Shown: positions 36,671 through 48,724 of the stretch, piece after piece
Layout: every line of letters begins with the position of its first letter
Position numbering within the stretch: the first letter of the stretch is position 1
Source: Welwitschia mirabilis
Lineage: Eukaryota > Gnetophyta > Gnetopsida > Welwitschiales
Direction of reading: 5' to 3'
DNA: 54,930 nucleotides
NCBI GenBank assembly: GCA_051453625.1
Contig: JBOZIK010000001.1
Span: 242,325,868-242,380,797, forward strand
Notes under the pieces: model-generated
What the model was told of the DNA's origin: nothing
What the model saw: the letters and a program-made list of their open reading frames with translations, nothing else
Database searches by the model: none
Translations under genes and position numbers: made by a program

Positions 36671-39600
36671 TAACCATGAGTTCAAACATAACAATATCAA
36701 GAAAATAAAAAATTACATGTAATAATATTATATCTTAATTTGTATTTCTTGCCTTCACATTATAGATGTCCTTTAAATTATCATTCTTTAAATGAAAAGC
36801 CACAAATATAGAAAATTGTATTACTTGATGTAATAATGCAATCATTTAATCTTGAGATGAGTTTTTAAGAATAAGATATAATTGATTAAGTCAGTTATTT
36901 TCCTCTCTTTGGATTATCTAAAATAATAGAGATCATTTAGTAACTTATTGTTCAAGATCTTATTTTTTAATTAAAATTACCTCTCTCTTAATATTATCTA
37001 CATTCTAGGTTTTGTTTGGGACCAATGCTTGCTTTCATGTTGAGAATTAAATGTATTAATTAATTTCTTCTAAAAGAAAAAATTTAAATTCTTTGACTTC
37101 CTTTTTTATGAGCTCTTCCTATATGTCTTGCTAAATTTTTAATGTTGTTAGATATTCATTTATCTTAATTGCCTAGAAGAAATAATCATTATATGTGAAA
37201 TTTTGCATCTAAAGGCTATTAATCATCATGATGCATGATGTAAGAGTTAATAGCAATCTTTAATATGGTATTAAAAATAAATTTAACTAACAAATTAAAA
37301 CTAAAATTAATGAAGAATAAAGTTATCAATAATTGAAAAACATATAAACAGCTAATTTACAAATAATTTCCCAATTTTATTTATACATGAAGATCTTATT
37401 TAATTATCTTAAATTCCTTTAATATTTCAATGTATTTAGGGATTAAATAACTTAGAATATTTAATAATTTGATGAGGACTATATGAATAGTTATTACATT
37501 GATGCATGTAATAATTGTTGTGTTCGTTAACTAAGATAAGTATCATAACTAGCATGTATCTCCATAGCAGAGTTATGATATAACTTTATTATTAAGCTAT
37601 TTTTTTAATTTTTTCTTTTATTTTCTCTTTTCTTTGGGAATTTTTTGAAGTACTAGCACTCTTTTAAGACAAGTTCTTTATGTAATTATGCTTTGAAGTT
37701 AAATCCTTAACTATTACTAAGATATAATGATTTTTCTTTTTCAATGAAGGTATTTGTTGTAAACAATATTCATAAACTCCATTATAAAGCAATAAAACCA
37801 ATTTCTTTTATTTTCTCTTTTGTATTTATAAAAATTAAAAATTTCTAATTTATTATTATTTTCAAGGCTTGGACAACTACTATATTAAACATCATAGAAA
37901 AATGTTTTCTAAAATAATAAGGATTTGATTATTTAAGAATGTATTTCCTATTATAAAAGACATAAAAATGTGGAATATTGTAAAGGAAAAGGAATCACCT
38001 GTTATACCATATTTCAAGTATGTGGTAATATTTCGTTTTGAAATAATATAATGGCAAATACATCCTTTGTAATAACATATGAAAACTTAATCAACTTGAG
38101 TAGGAAGTTAAGTAAAACTTAATTGACTTAAATAAAAAGTTAATTAAAATAATAATATATTATTTTTTATTACCAAAGACTTAAAAAGTACATAAAAATT
38201 AAATTAAAATCATAATAACTATTTCATAATAAAATATCTAGGATGAATACGTATTTAATTCTTTAGATATAATATAGGAAGCTTATATAGTAAATAACAT
38301 AAAAGGGAAAAAATCATGAATACATATCTAAAAGTTAATGTTAGGAAAATGAGGTAAAATTTACAAGTTATCTATGTAGTGAGTGGAAACTTTAGAAAAA
38401 TGATCTATATATATATATAAATTCAAGTTTAAGAAATTATAAAATGAAAAGGAACTCTTGACCTTGGTTTACCATCTTATATATTATATAGCTATTTTCT
38501 ATAACACATATTTATGAAGATTAATAATAAAAATTTCTAGCTAACATGAACTAGTAAAGCATGGTTATTAATTATTATCTATAAGAAACTTATGTAATAA
38601 CCAATTATTTGTGATGAGTGTTAAATGAAATGAAAAATAAAAATTATAAAATAATCACTTATGATTTAAAACACTACAAGCTAAGTTTCTACTAATAACT
38701 AGGTCTATAATAATTCATTTTAGTATCCAATATAAAAATTACACATCATGGTTGAGGAAGAGAATGTTATATTAGACCATAAATAAGAAGTTTTATATAA
38801 TATTGGAAAATTTAAATTTAGATATAAAATAAATAATATCTATATACTAGGCAGAAATATCCAAGGTTAAAAGCCTAAAAATACTTACAAGAAAGAATAC
38901 AGAAAGAGTTAATATTCAAAAGAAACATAAATAATGAAGTGTATATAACAACAGTGGAGTGTGGATGGAGCAATAAGCTCCTATAAAAATTGAATGGTTA
39001 TCCACATAATGTACCAAAGTTTATAATAGATAATTAACTTTTAAGTAAACCTTTTCTAGCTATGATATTATTTGAAAATAATGAAGAATAGAAACCTTCT
39101 CAACATAAAAAGAAATATACATAATTATTTTTTTCAAAAGAGGTAGATTAGGTATATCACTAAAGATAACATTTTTCTAGTACAACTTATAAACTTTTAG
39201 AGCTCTATGTACCCATAATTAAATTACAAATATATATTCATAAAAAATATAGGAATTGAAACTTATGTTCAAACCATAAAAGAGAAAAAACTATTAAATG
39301 AAATTCGATATGAAGCAAAAAAAAAAAATAGTGCTTTAAAAAACACCATAATGTAAGGGATGATAAAGAAAACAATTTACTTTAGAAAGAGCTACAAATT
39401 TTCAATTAAAATATAGTGAGATTTCCAAATATATTTTAAATCATTGATACTACATTAGTGATTATATTAAGAAGTAAGAAGGTGAGGAAAGTAGAGAAGG
39501 TTATAAAATTTTTCAACTTTAAAGGGAAATAAAGATGATTCATCTATTCACTTAAGAGAATTCTGTATGGATTTATCATTATTACTTATCTAGGGATCAT

Positions 39601-41179
39601 GTACTAAAAAATCCTAGAGCTTAAAATAATTAAGATGCATTAGTGTTGATGAGTCACATAACATTTAAAAGTCTATCCATTGAATCCACTACTTATGAAA
39701 ATAAATATAGCTTAAAGAAACAATGTCTTTTCAAATTACCTTAAGTGTAAATTAGGATAGGTACATACTAGTATACCATTAAGTAATGGAAGCCATCATA
39801 AATTGAATTCTTAAATCATAAGTGTCTCCTATTTTAATTTTATGTGAAAATACTATTCAATTCATAAGATTAATACCCTTTGACATAGTATGATGGTTAG
39901 GAAAGGCATTTTTGTTAAACTATTTAAAAGTAAATATGACTAGATTAATTAACTTCTTACAAAATCCATCTATTTTATGTAACTTAATTAGATAATTTGT
40001 AAAAATGAGTTGATTCACCATTTTAGAATCCTAGAAATATTAAAACCACTTAAAAAAATCTTTTCTAATGTTGGATGTTAACCACATATAAATTTTTAAA
40101 ATAATCTTTAGCTTGTTATGATTTTTCTAAAAGTGAGACCAATAAGAAGACAAATAAATACAAAGAAAATCAAAAATAGTTTTACACACCCTGAATTTTC
40201 CTACAACTGAAAGCTACTTAGATTTCTATTTATCTACCTTCTTTTGATTTTTTTTAAAACACATTTTCCAAATTTGTTAAAAGTCATGAAAAATGAAAAG
40301 GAATTTTAAAAAATTAGTTATCTCTACAGGTTAAATATATAAGTAGGATCAAATCAAAAGCCACTATTTATTACCTAATAAAGAAACAATAGATGATTTC
40401 TTACAATATAAGGTGCAAATTCACTACTCTATCATATTTAATAATAAAGAAAGTGTCATTTTTAAGATGCATTTTAATTTGGGATCATTATGTATTTAAC
40501 ACCCTAAATTAGGATTAATTTCTTATCTATGTGAATTACATGACATATAATAACTAACCACTAAAATAAATAAATAATGAGCTAATGGAAATCCTTGTCA
40601 AACTAAATATTCAATACCAAAATTCTCTGAAATGTCATGTTTACTAATAGCTCATGGATTGACATCTTTAAAGAATTAAGTAAGAACATGGAGAACTTTC
40701 TAGCCAAATCATATCTTTGTTATACATTGTAAAACAAAATCCATTAAATTTTTTTAAATTCTTTTACATAATCAAGCTTGACAAAGATTTCTTAACTAAA
40801 ACTATTTACTCATTATGTTTCCTCTTATGTTGTCACTATATTATTGAATATTTATGTGCATTTGATACAACCAAACTATTTATTACATATAATACTAAAA
40901 AACTAAATTCAGTTTGAAAGCTAAACATTTGATTACATTTTTCCCTAAAATATTAGGTAATGTAATTAAACATCAACTAATAATAAGGTGAAGATATTCA
41001 AATTTAGGAAGAAATTAAATAACTCCTTTATTAATAGAAGGGTCTAAAGAGATTTTGCATATGGCTTCTTAAATCATGTAATATGTTGTATCTTATTATA
41101 TCCAAGTAATTTTTATTAAACTTAGTTAAAAAACCATTATAATATAGAGCTTTATAATTAGATAAAATAAAACAAGATT
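36671..41179. other. AT-rich intergenic DNA, nothing recognised
   Basis: No protein-like frame, RNA or element end could be supported. The small frames present match what a sequence this AT-rich gives by chance. Confidence 0.55.
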
Positions 41180-42059
41180 CTTTTTTTTTTTTAAGAGTAA
41201 TATTCTTTTCTAGAAGATAATTATAAGATAGAGTTACTTTACAGAGAATAAAATTTCCATTTTGATGAAATAAGTTAGGACTAAAAAACTATCTTAAAGA
41301 TAACTATAAAATATTCTACTATGAAATTCAAAATATCATCTACCTTTAAGATCAAATAATTATTAGTAAGAAGCTAGGAGAAACCTTGATTTTCATTAGT
41401 ATTTGATTTAAAAAATTAAAAAAATCTTTACAATTATCATCATAAATGCATTACCAAGTTAATGTAGTTTTAAACAAAGTATTAAAAGTGAAGTAAAGAT
41501 CCTAGGCTTGTAATTTTTTAACATTACCTAATAAGACTTGATTTTAAATGTTTAATAGATCTTACTAGATTTGATGAAATAAAGAGTCACCCATAGATGA
41601 GATACATTGATATTTAATGATTATCAACTCTAATCAATTATTTTTGGAAGTGATGATTGTAATTCTTAATTCTATGAATAGTGTAATTCCATTAAGATAA
41701 TTAACTAAATGCGTAAGTAGGATGAGTCTAACATTCCATAAAATCTTGAATCAATTTTTCTTCTTTCAAAATAAAAACTTAGTAGTGCAATCAAAATAAT
41801 GATTTATTTTTAGAATGATTGCTTATATGTGAGTTAACATCTAATGAAATTAAAAAGGATTAAAAAATTTCTTTTTTTAGTACTTTAAGAGTAAATTATA
41901 ATCTTAAAAAGAGATTGTAAAAAAAAAAGAAATTTAACCTAATTAAAATATGATCATGATAAGACAAGAAATCACTTTAAGTGAAAAAAAGGTTAAGTAA
42001 GCATAAAATAAAATTGCAGTCTTTGTTAACTAAACAAAATTACTGTTTCAAAATCATTT

Positions 42060-42260
42060 AGTCTAATAACTCTAAATATTTCAAGGATTGGAGGACACCT
42101 CACTCAATTTATCTTCTAGAAATATTAACATATTAAAATCTCCTTTAAAAATCTAAAGAGTATTAGGCAATTTATAATCTAACACCTCCCATAAAAGGCG
42201 TTGATTACTAGAGTTATTTGGAGCATAAATAAGCAAGTTTCACAAACTAATAAACTTATA
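42060..42260 (-). pseudogene. LINE endonuclease (EEP) fragment
   Basis: The minus strand reads IYAPNNSSNQRLLWEVLDYKL (positions 42228 down), then, after a stop, FKGDFNM (42149-42129) and EDK shortly after. Plant L1-type LINE endonucleases have YAPN------R---W--L followed by GGDFN---...EDK. The Asp of GDFN is a conserved residue of the exonuclease-endonuclease-phosphatase fold. Stops interrupt the frame. Confidence 0.72.
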
Positions 42261-43169
42261 ATTAAAGGTAGTTAAAACTATTCATTATTAATGAACTTGA
42301 TCATATGATTAAAGAAATTTATTCTACCTTAGGTAAGTAATAATACTAGCACCTTCCTTCCCTTTTAAATGAAAAGTAGAAATATGGAATCATCGTGAAT
42401 ACATTAAAAAGTAAAAATATGCAATCAATTATGTAGGAAAAATCATATTAAAGGATAAAATTTTAATTTCTTGAAGAAGAATAGAGGCAGCTAAACTAAG
42501 ATATAAACGAGTATTTTTCTTCTAAATTCTATTTATAATGCCTTCCATTTTTCATGAAAACATTATCATGAGGAGGAGTAAGGTGTAACCTTATCATTCT
42601 TCAACAAAGTAATAGTACACATGAATCAATTTTTATAAATAAAGATAATGTATAAAGGCTATTAAAGGGATGAATATTAGTTAACAATGATGTTTCTAAA
42701 TGATGAAGAGGAATATCACCTTGTTTTTACTTTTTAGGATGATTACCATAAGAATATCATTTTCTAAAATCAAGTAAAGCAAAACCTTCTAAATAAATAA
42801 TAGGTTGTCTTAAAGAATTTGGAAGAGCCTTGTGTATAATTATTAGATTATACAACTTATGATCTGAATAATTCTATTGAATCTAACTTAAAAGTTGATT
42901 ATGCAAATTATTAGCAGCAAATAGAGAAGAATTGAAGTATAATCCCAAATTAAAGGCTTTAGATAGTTCTTTTAGTTATTTCTTATTTCCTCTTATAAAG
43001 TGAATAGGTATTGAAAATATAACCCTTAGAGTGACAATAATTATAAGAAGTTGGAAGATTGAAATACATTATAGATTGATAGAAGGTTGTATCACTAACC
43101 TTTAATTAAGGACCTTCTTTTAAATGATCCACCTCAATAGGAAATTGTTTAGAAAAACATCAAGAAAAA

Positions 43170-43345
43170 AAATCTATCTTTAGAATGAAGAACATTACCA
43201 ATAAAACCAAGAATTTCTCATTTTGAAGGTGGAAATATTAGAGGTAGATTTAGAAGTTTAGTTATACAAGAAACAATCTGATGCACAATGCCATTAACAT
43301 CACAGTCATGTTTCCATTTTTGAATAATAAAAATAGCATCCTTAA
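43170..43345 (-). pseudogene. LINE ORF1-like (DUF4283-type) fragment
   Basis: The minus-strand frames read IQKWKHDCDVNGIV, LLNLPLIFPPSK, EILGFIGNVLHSKDRF and, after a frame change, FPIEVDHLKEG. ORF1 proteins of plant LINEs carry the ordered pattern W-R-PNLPLE----E-L--IG---G followed by V-VEVDL. The match is suggestive but short. Its position upstream (minus strand) of the endonuclease fragment supports the call. Confidence 0.5.
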
Positions 43346-44266
43346 GCAAAAAGGAATAAAGATTAATTACTTATTCTATCATTGAATTAATTTTCAATTT
43401 GATAAATCAAAAACATGCATACAAAATATTGAGCATGTTTGATAAAAATATTTTATTATGCCAAAACCAATTTAATTTGCATTTTTAGAGAATAAGAGCA
43501 AGGAGTACAACCCAAAACTTAAAGGTAGATATACAGTAAGGAGAAATCTTATGAATATTTATGAAATAAATAATTAGGTGAAATAAAATCATAAAAATTA
43601 TTTGAACCACCATTTCTTGATTCAACCAATGAGGTGCCTTTAAAACTAGAATTAGAAGAGAAAACCTAATTCTATATAGAAGGAACGAGAGGTTTTATTT
43701 CAATATGATTTCTTGCACCATCCACTGTATTAAAGTTGAAGCATACAAAGTGAATTATATCCAAATCATATATGAAAAGGTAGATGAAAAGCAAGGTTAA
43801 CTTTGAGCATGAAAGAGATGGAAAAAGAAAAGCCCTAACCATTTGCTTGTGTCTCTGAAATGCTTTGTAATTTTCACTTTGCAATTTTCACTTCCAATGA
43901 TTGTACTGGCTAAAAGATTATTTCACTTTGATGTAACAGGAGTGGTACATTTATTGTATAACATGGTTGAGATTTAAAATAGTAGTTAACACTTTACAAG
44001 TTTTCATTATCACATTGTATTATTTAATTGAAAGATATACTTCATTTTTTTGTCTTAAAATTTGTCAATTTCATATGTAAGTATAGTCCTGTAAAGTATT
44101 TTCCTATCTATTATTTGTTTAAACTCTATATGATTTATCTTGACTTACATAAAATTAAGTATATCAATTCAAAAAAAGGATTTAAAACACTTCCTCTTAC
44201 ATTAAATACATATGATCTTGAAGTAAGCAAATGAATCTATTTAGAATTTTGGGTTCGTGACGTTGA

Positions 44267-44890
44267 TTATTTTTTATAATGCAAGAGGGCCTCTACAACA
44301 TGTTTAAGCATGAAGCCATCATTGCTTATTTCTTTAATAAATCTTTTATGTGCTTCTATAACTTCGTCTTTTTGTTTCAACCAACTCTTATTCTTGGTTG
44401 AATGTTTGACACGTTGTTCTCTTGATAATAAGTTCATTAATAATTAACATCTCTTAATATATTGAAATGCTTAAATACTCAAACAAGAGCTTAGTCACTT
44501 CCTCTCCATTATGATTGTACATAGCAGTTTAAAACTATGATCTCATCAAAGCAATTTTATCATGACATAAACATTTGCTTCTTCCAAGATACTTGTATCA
44601 CTTATGTGATTTAATTCATTAGATAGCTAGTTAGTTTAACAGGTCCTCTTGAACTTATTTATGTGAATGGTGATAGCAATCCATCCTTAAAGTCCCTATA
44701 CTTAAGATCACACAAGTTATTAATTTTATTAGCCTCCAAACTAATTTTTCTTATCATTTCTAGAAGAAGCTCAATTCAAAAAGAGATGTTTGCTTTTTGA
44801 ACCTTGAGAAGTATCTAGGTCAAGATTAAGAAGGAATTCATAATGTTTTGGCAAGGGCTACAAAATTGTATGGAGAACCAGTAAGTTTTT
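44267..44890 (-). pseudogene. Broken protein-coding segment, family not recognised
   Basis: The minus strand gives several protein-like stretches in succession, with changes of frame and stops between them. Read 5' to 3' on the minus strand they are: LTGSPYNFVALAKT, HYEFLLNLDLDTSQGSKSK, LLLEMIRKISLEANKINN (continuing to DGLLSPFT), SSRGPVKLTSYLMN, ILEEANVYVMIKLL, YNHNGEEVTKLLFEYL, and a 56-codon frame (44437-44267) containing SWLKQKDEVIEAHKRFIKE. Charged, mixed composition distinguishes these from the F/I/L/K/N-rich random frames elsewhere. Intron boundaries could explain some breaks, but in-frame stops argue for a pseudogene. I do not recognise the family; the reading is inference from composition. 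Confidence 0.42.
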
Positions 44891-45059
44891 GATTTTTCAA
44901 AAAGCAATACAATATTTTTTAATAAAGAAAGCTCTAATGTATGCATTATTGCTATATACAGTTAAGTGATATCCAGAACAAGGTATCCAAGAAGATGAGC
45001 AATGAGACAAAATTGCCAACGATAATTAGGGAAAGTGTTTACAAACTTTTGTAAAACTC

Positions 45060-45590
45060 CAAATTAGGATGAACAAGTGAATGATGCTTGCCTGGGGAAC
45101 GGAGGCGCAATGCAAATTACGGAAAAGAATCTTAAAAACAAGCAATTATTCTCAGACGTTATTTAACAGAGAGTTGTGAGGACTTAGACTTTTCGTCCTT
45201 TGTGGCAAAGGCATTGTTGGATATCCCGAAAAAGGTAATTAAAGGAGCGTAAGAATTTTTTCTTTGCGACGTAGCTGAGATGGTAGAGCGCTCGCTTACC
45301 ATGCGAGAGGTACTGGGAGCAATACCCCGCATTTTCAAGCCGGTGAGATTTTCTGATATTTAACTTTATAATTTGTCACGAATTAGACGTTTTCGTACGC
45401 AAAACCTTACCTAAATTATGTTTCTTAAGAATCTAGAAAGGGATCTTTTACAATGAGCATTTGGCGATCCGTCTTTCCCGAGCGATGACAGTATACGATG
45501 GAGTACCGTGACGAGAGTGTTATCCCTTCCCCGTGGAGTACCTGACGATCCGTCCTTTGTGTCCTGTTGGAATGAAACAGCTTAAGAAGA
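45060..45590 (+). other. CpG-rich island with tRNA-like sequence
   Basis: This stretch has CpG dinucleotides every 15-20 bases, whereas most of the window has almost none. A possible short exon lies at about 45152-45234: an acceptor-like ATTATTCTCAG, an open stretch including EDLDFSSFVAKALLDIPKK, then AAG/GTAATT resembling a donor. The tRNA-Ala-like sequence follows at 45265-45337. Near 45464-45556 GATCCGTC and GGAGTACC each occur twice. It may be a remnant of a low-copy, unmethylated locus; function unknown. Confidence 0.5.
45265..45337 (+). pseudogene. tRNA-Ala-derived pseudogene with anticodon ACC
   Basis: A 73-base cloverleaf-length match to plant tRNA-Ala(AGC). The D-arm region reads TAGCTGAGATGGTAGAGC. 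The anticodon arm is CTCGC-TTACCAT-GCGAG with an intact 5-bp stem, and the variable region is AGGTA. The T arm is CTGGG-AGCAATA-CCCCG with one mismatch. The acceptor arms (TGCGACG and CATTTTC) pair poorly, one D-stem pair is lost, and the T loop lacks the TTC core. The anticodon (45298-45300) is ACC where tRNA-Ala has AGC. A TTTT run inside the 3' acceptor arm would end Pol III transcription early. It is therefore a pseudogene. Confidence 0.85.
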
Positions 45591-45599
45591 AAATTATGT

Positions 45600-47580
45600 G
45601 ATTAAATAAAAATTCATGTATAGTTTTATTATTATTATTTAGTAAACATTTTTGTTTGCAAAATGTAATATTCTTTTCGTAATAAATATAGATGTGTCAT
45701 GTTTTTGTAATCTTAATAGAGGATTTATTGGTTTCATTGACTTAAGAAAAGTGAAGCCATCTACTAGAGTTGTTTATCTATAAATATTTTTATTTACATT
45801 TTTTGTTAAATATTTTAAATTTATTTTTTAATTAAACTTATTTAATTTTCATTTTTTTTCATATAGTAAAACATTTGAAATAAAAATATTATTAGTTCTT
45901 GTTTTCATTTTGAAGATTATATGCACTTATGGTACAAATTAAGATCTTATTTAGCAATAATATTGGTATATTATATATTTGTTAAGGCTATGAAAGAATC
46001 AACTAGATTTTTTTTAAAAAACTTTGATAGGTAACTAAAGTAACCATTATAGAAACACAGTCCTTTTTATGTGCATAATAGAGATTATACATTCTCCTAT
46101 GTGGAATAAATTTGATTTCTCTTTGTAATGTAATAGTCATAGGATCTATTCCACCCATTTCATCCAAATCAAAAGTAAAGATATTATTTTGTCTTTAGAA
46201 TGAAGAGTTCACATGCTTATTCTAGTTGCTAGATATTAGATTTCCTCCTTTTTCCTTTTTTTGTTTCTTCTTCTTCTTCCTCCTCCTTTTTCTTTTCCCA
46301 CCTCCTTTTGCGATAAAATGAAATCTTGAGTTTATAATGGTCAAGGCACATAAAGTAGGCTTGCAGTAGTTAAGCAATATTTCAATAGTGTATACAAAAG
46401 GATTATTATACTCTTGCAATGATAGTAAAGTGAACTTGCATGGCTAAGGAGATGGTAACTATTAAGAATGGAGGCACTAAAGTAAAGAAAATAATTGGGA
46501 TAATGGAATCACATGATGAATATGTGAAAAAATTATAAAAATTCTCTTTTATAGAGAATTCTCCATCCCTTAATGAAAACCTAAGCGCGTTCTCCTCCCA
46601 TGAGAAGCCCATACATGCTAAATCTATGTTATGCTAGGGGAGTATAATCTCTACATGACATTTTATGAGTTGTATTATGATTATGCTTTTAGGTTAGATC
46701 TTTAAGTGCATATTTGATTGAGAAATATCTTTCTATACCATTTGCTAATGTAATGATAGTAGTGACACATATTTGATATAGTTATAAGATCATCAATTAG
46801 ATGATAAATCTACTAGGGAATTTTCATCGAATTTAATTGAATTAATATTATAATCTTATTTCATTCCTTAATGAAATTTCTATCATTATGTGAATAGATT
46901 TGCTTTCATGATGCTTAGAATTTCTTCTTTGTTCTAATAAAGTCATCATTACCATTATTTTTTATTTAAATAATTGTAATTATATTGATAGTAATTTGAA
47001 ATTTAGATGGTAATATGGACATTATGCTTGATCATGAAGGAGTAGTGGTTAATAAGTGTGATAATGAAAGTCAACTATCACATAAGGTGAATTGTAATCA
47101 TTAATGACACTTCACTGATGAAATAACGATGATAAAATTTAGTACCCTTGACTATTTTATGTGTTAATAGATAATTATGTTAGTATCTTCAATAGATAAA
47201 ACTATTAATGTTTTGATCATTGTAACTTAACAAAAATCTTAGTAATATTTAACTCTTTAGAAAGTCGATTATAATTAGTTCAACCTTGTCATGAATATCA
47301 AAGTCAACTTAATATATATGTCTTAGCTCATAATGACATAAATGCTTAAGCCATATCTTTTAACTTACTATTGACTTTTCATCATGAGCTGAAAATAATC
47401 TATAAAGATTACCCTATAACATATTTTTCATGTAAAACACCTGACTAAATACAATAGTCCTTTGGCATGAATTGCTATTATTTTGCTTCTCACATCAAAT
47501 TGAGTTGCTCCCTGATTTAAAATTTTTAAGCTATTAACTGCATGTTTTATTTTTATTATTTATTTTAAATGTGTGTTTAA
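45600..47580. other. AT-rich intergenic DNA with a pyrimidine tract
   Basis: No gene recognised. The only feature is the polypyrimidine run at 46241-46308. Confidence 0.55.
46241..46308 (+). repeat. Polypyrimidine tract
   Basis: Sixty-eight bases that are almost purely T and C (one G at 46263, one A at 46300), with TTC and TCC sub-repeats. On the minus strand it reads as a Lys/Arg-rich frame, which is an artefact. Such tracts can form triplex DNA, but nothing here shows that one does. Confidence 0.85.
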
Positions 47581-47589
47581 TGCAGTGCC

Positions 47590-48372
47590 AACATGTGGCA
47601 TTTAAGAAAAGAGTCAAACATACACGCTTGACGTTAATGTGACGATGGGCACGAACGGAGAAGATCCTTGGTCGGTTCGGTAAACCAATTTACTTACAAA
47701 GGTAAAACACTGTCCTCGGATCATGCTCGTGTAGTCCAACGAAGGCAGATACGCATTAAGCAAAGTCCATGGATATGGAAAAGGAACTGTGTCTCAGAAA
47801 ATAAAATCTGTAGTCTACATCTTAGAAGGACGGACTTTATTTCTAATTCTTTCTTGCAAAGTTTTAAATGCAAATTCCAAAATAGGTCCTCTTTTGAACA
47901 TAAGTTTTTGGCTGGAAGAAGCTTATCTAGTAGGCTGGCAGACGTGAGTCTGAGTTTCCATCATTCTATTTGGGACGATGAGGTGAACGTATCTTTTCTA
48001 ATTTTAAATGATTAATTTATCTTCACTTTCGACATGTTTTGAATTCCTACAACCTTTTGTGATTGGAACTGAGTTTTTGTTTATTTTGTTGACTTCATTC
48101 GACATGGCAGAACACAGCGAGCATCAAAGAAATGCACAGTGACTAGAGACAGTCGACCATTAATCTCTTTAGTTTCCAAACCAGAACAACCAACAAGAAA
48201 ATGTCCAAAATTAAATATGTCAATATAGAAATTTTGAAATACGCCGCACGCACTAAAATTTTGATAATTAAGTAGGAAACTCATATAAGCATACATGAAT
48301 CTCTCTTCAATTGCCCCAAAGTCTAAGCAATCTGAATCCTACCAAAGTATCCAATTGACATTTTGTTAAATT
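47590..48372 (+). other. Second CpG-rich, possibly genic island; interrupted by the Copia insertion
   Basis: CpG content rises again from about 47620. An open frame on the plus strand runs from just after a stop at 47635-47637 to 48015 (about 125 codons) and is rich in Ser, Arg and Lys. It has no in-frame ATG near its start, so it would have to be an internal exon or a remnant. The sequence GAG/GTGAAC near 47980 resembles a splice donor. I do not recognise the protein. The Copia element inserted immediately to the right, at 48373. Confidence 0.35.
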
Positions 48373-48713
48373 TGTTGAAAAAAAGAGAGACCAAAAACTA
48401 AATAGAAATTTGTTACTCCAAAGGGATTCCAATATATTTGATGTAACCAGAGAGCCTTTCATAGGCATATAAAAGAAACAACAGTTTTTCTTCATTTTGT
48501 AACAAACCCACTAACTCCACTAACTTAATAGCCACTTCCCTTCTTTTTAGTAACTGACCCAATAAATCTTTTCTATTTTCATACCAACATTAAATTGTTG
48601 GCATTACCCAAAGAAAATTCCAATAATATTAACTAAGGTAAAAAGGTAATTAAGGCTAATTACCAAACTAACTAGGTAATCTACATGGTGTACAGAACAT
48701 TTACATGTCAACA
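48373..48713 (-). repeat. 3' LTR of the Copia element
   Basis: On the plus strand runs TGTTGAAA...TGTCAACA, so the minus strand starts TGTTGACA and ends TTTCAACA. It aligns with 53593-53916. It carries about 16 extra bases (GGTAAAAAGGTAATTAAGGC region, ~48644-48660) that look like a small local duplication absent from the 5' LTR. Confidence 0.93.
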
Positions 48714-48724
48714 CTTCCCCTCAA
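48714..48724 (-). other. Copia polypurine tract
   Basis: The minus strand reads TTGAGGGGAAG immediately before the 3' LTR start TGTTGACA. It is the expected plus-strand primer site and is uninterrupted by pyrimidines after TTG. Confidence 0.9.

Larger units (their letters stand above)
41180..43900 (-). mobile_element. Decayed L1-type LINE, minus strand
   Basis: Two protein regions in LINE order are recognisable on the minus strand: an ORF1-like region near 43210-43345 and an endonuclease region at 42060-42260. A T run at 41180-41192 on the plus strand could be the poly(A) tail of the minus-strand element. Only about 0.9 kb separates the endonuclease from that tract, too little for a full RT, so the copy would be internally deleted. 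Both outer limits are estimates. Confidence 0.55.

Noticed and set aside
45265-45337. Functional tRNA gene
   Set aside because: The acceptor stem barely pairs, the T loop lacks the TTC core, and a TTTT run falls inside the gene.
46222-46419. Lys/Arg-rich basic protein on the minus strand
   Set aside because: It is the reverse reading of a polypyrimidine tract.
48104-48142. Short frame with a good start context (MAEHSEHQ) near the Copia insertion
   Set aside because: Only 12 codons before a stop. A splice donor could follow, but there is no supporting downstream exon.
48307-48495. 62-codon minus-strand frame
   Set aside because: It overlaps the Copia 3' LTR boundary and target site, so it would be a chance frame created by the insertion.
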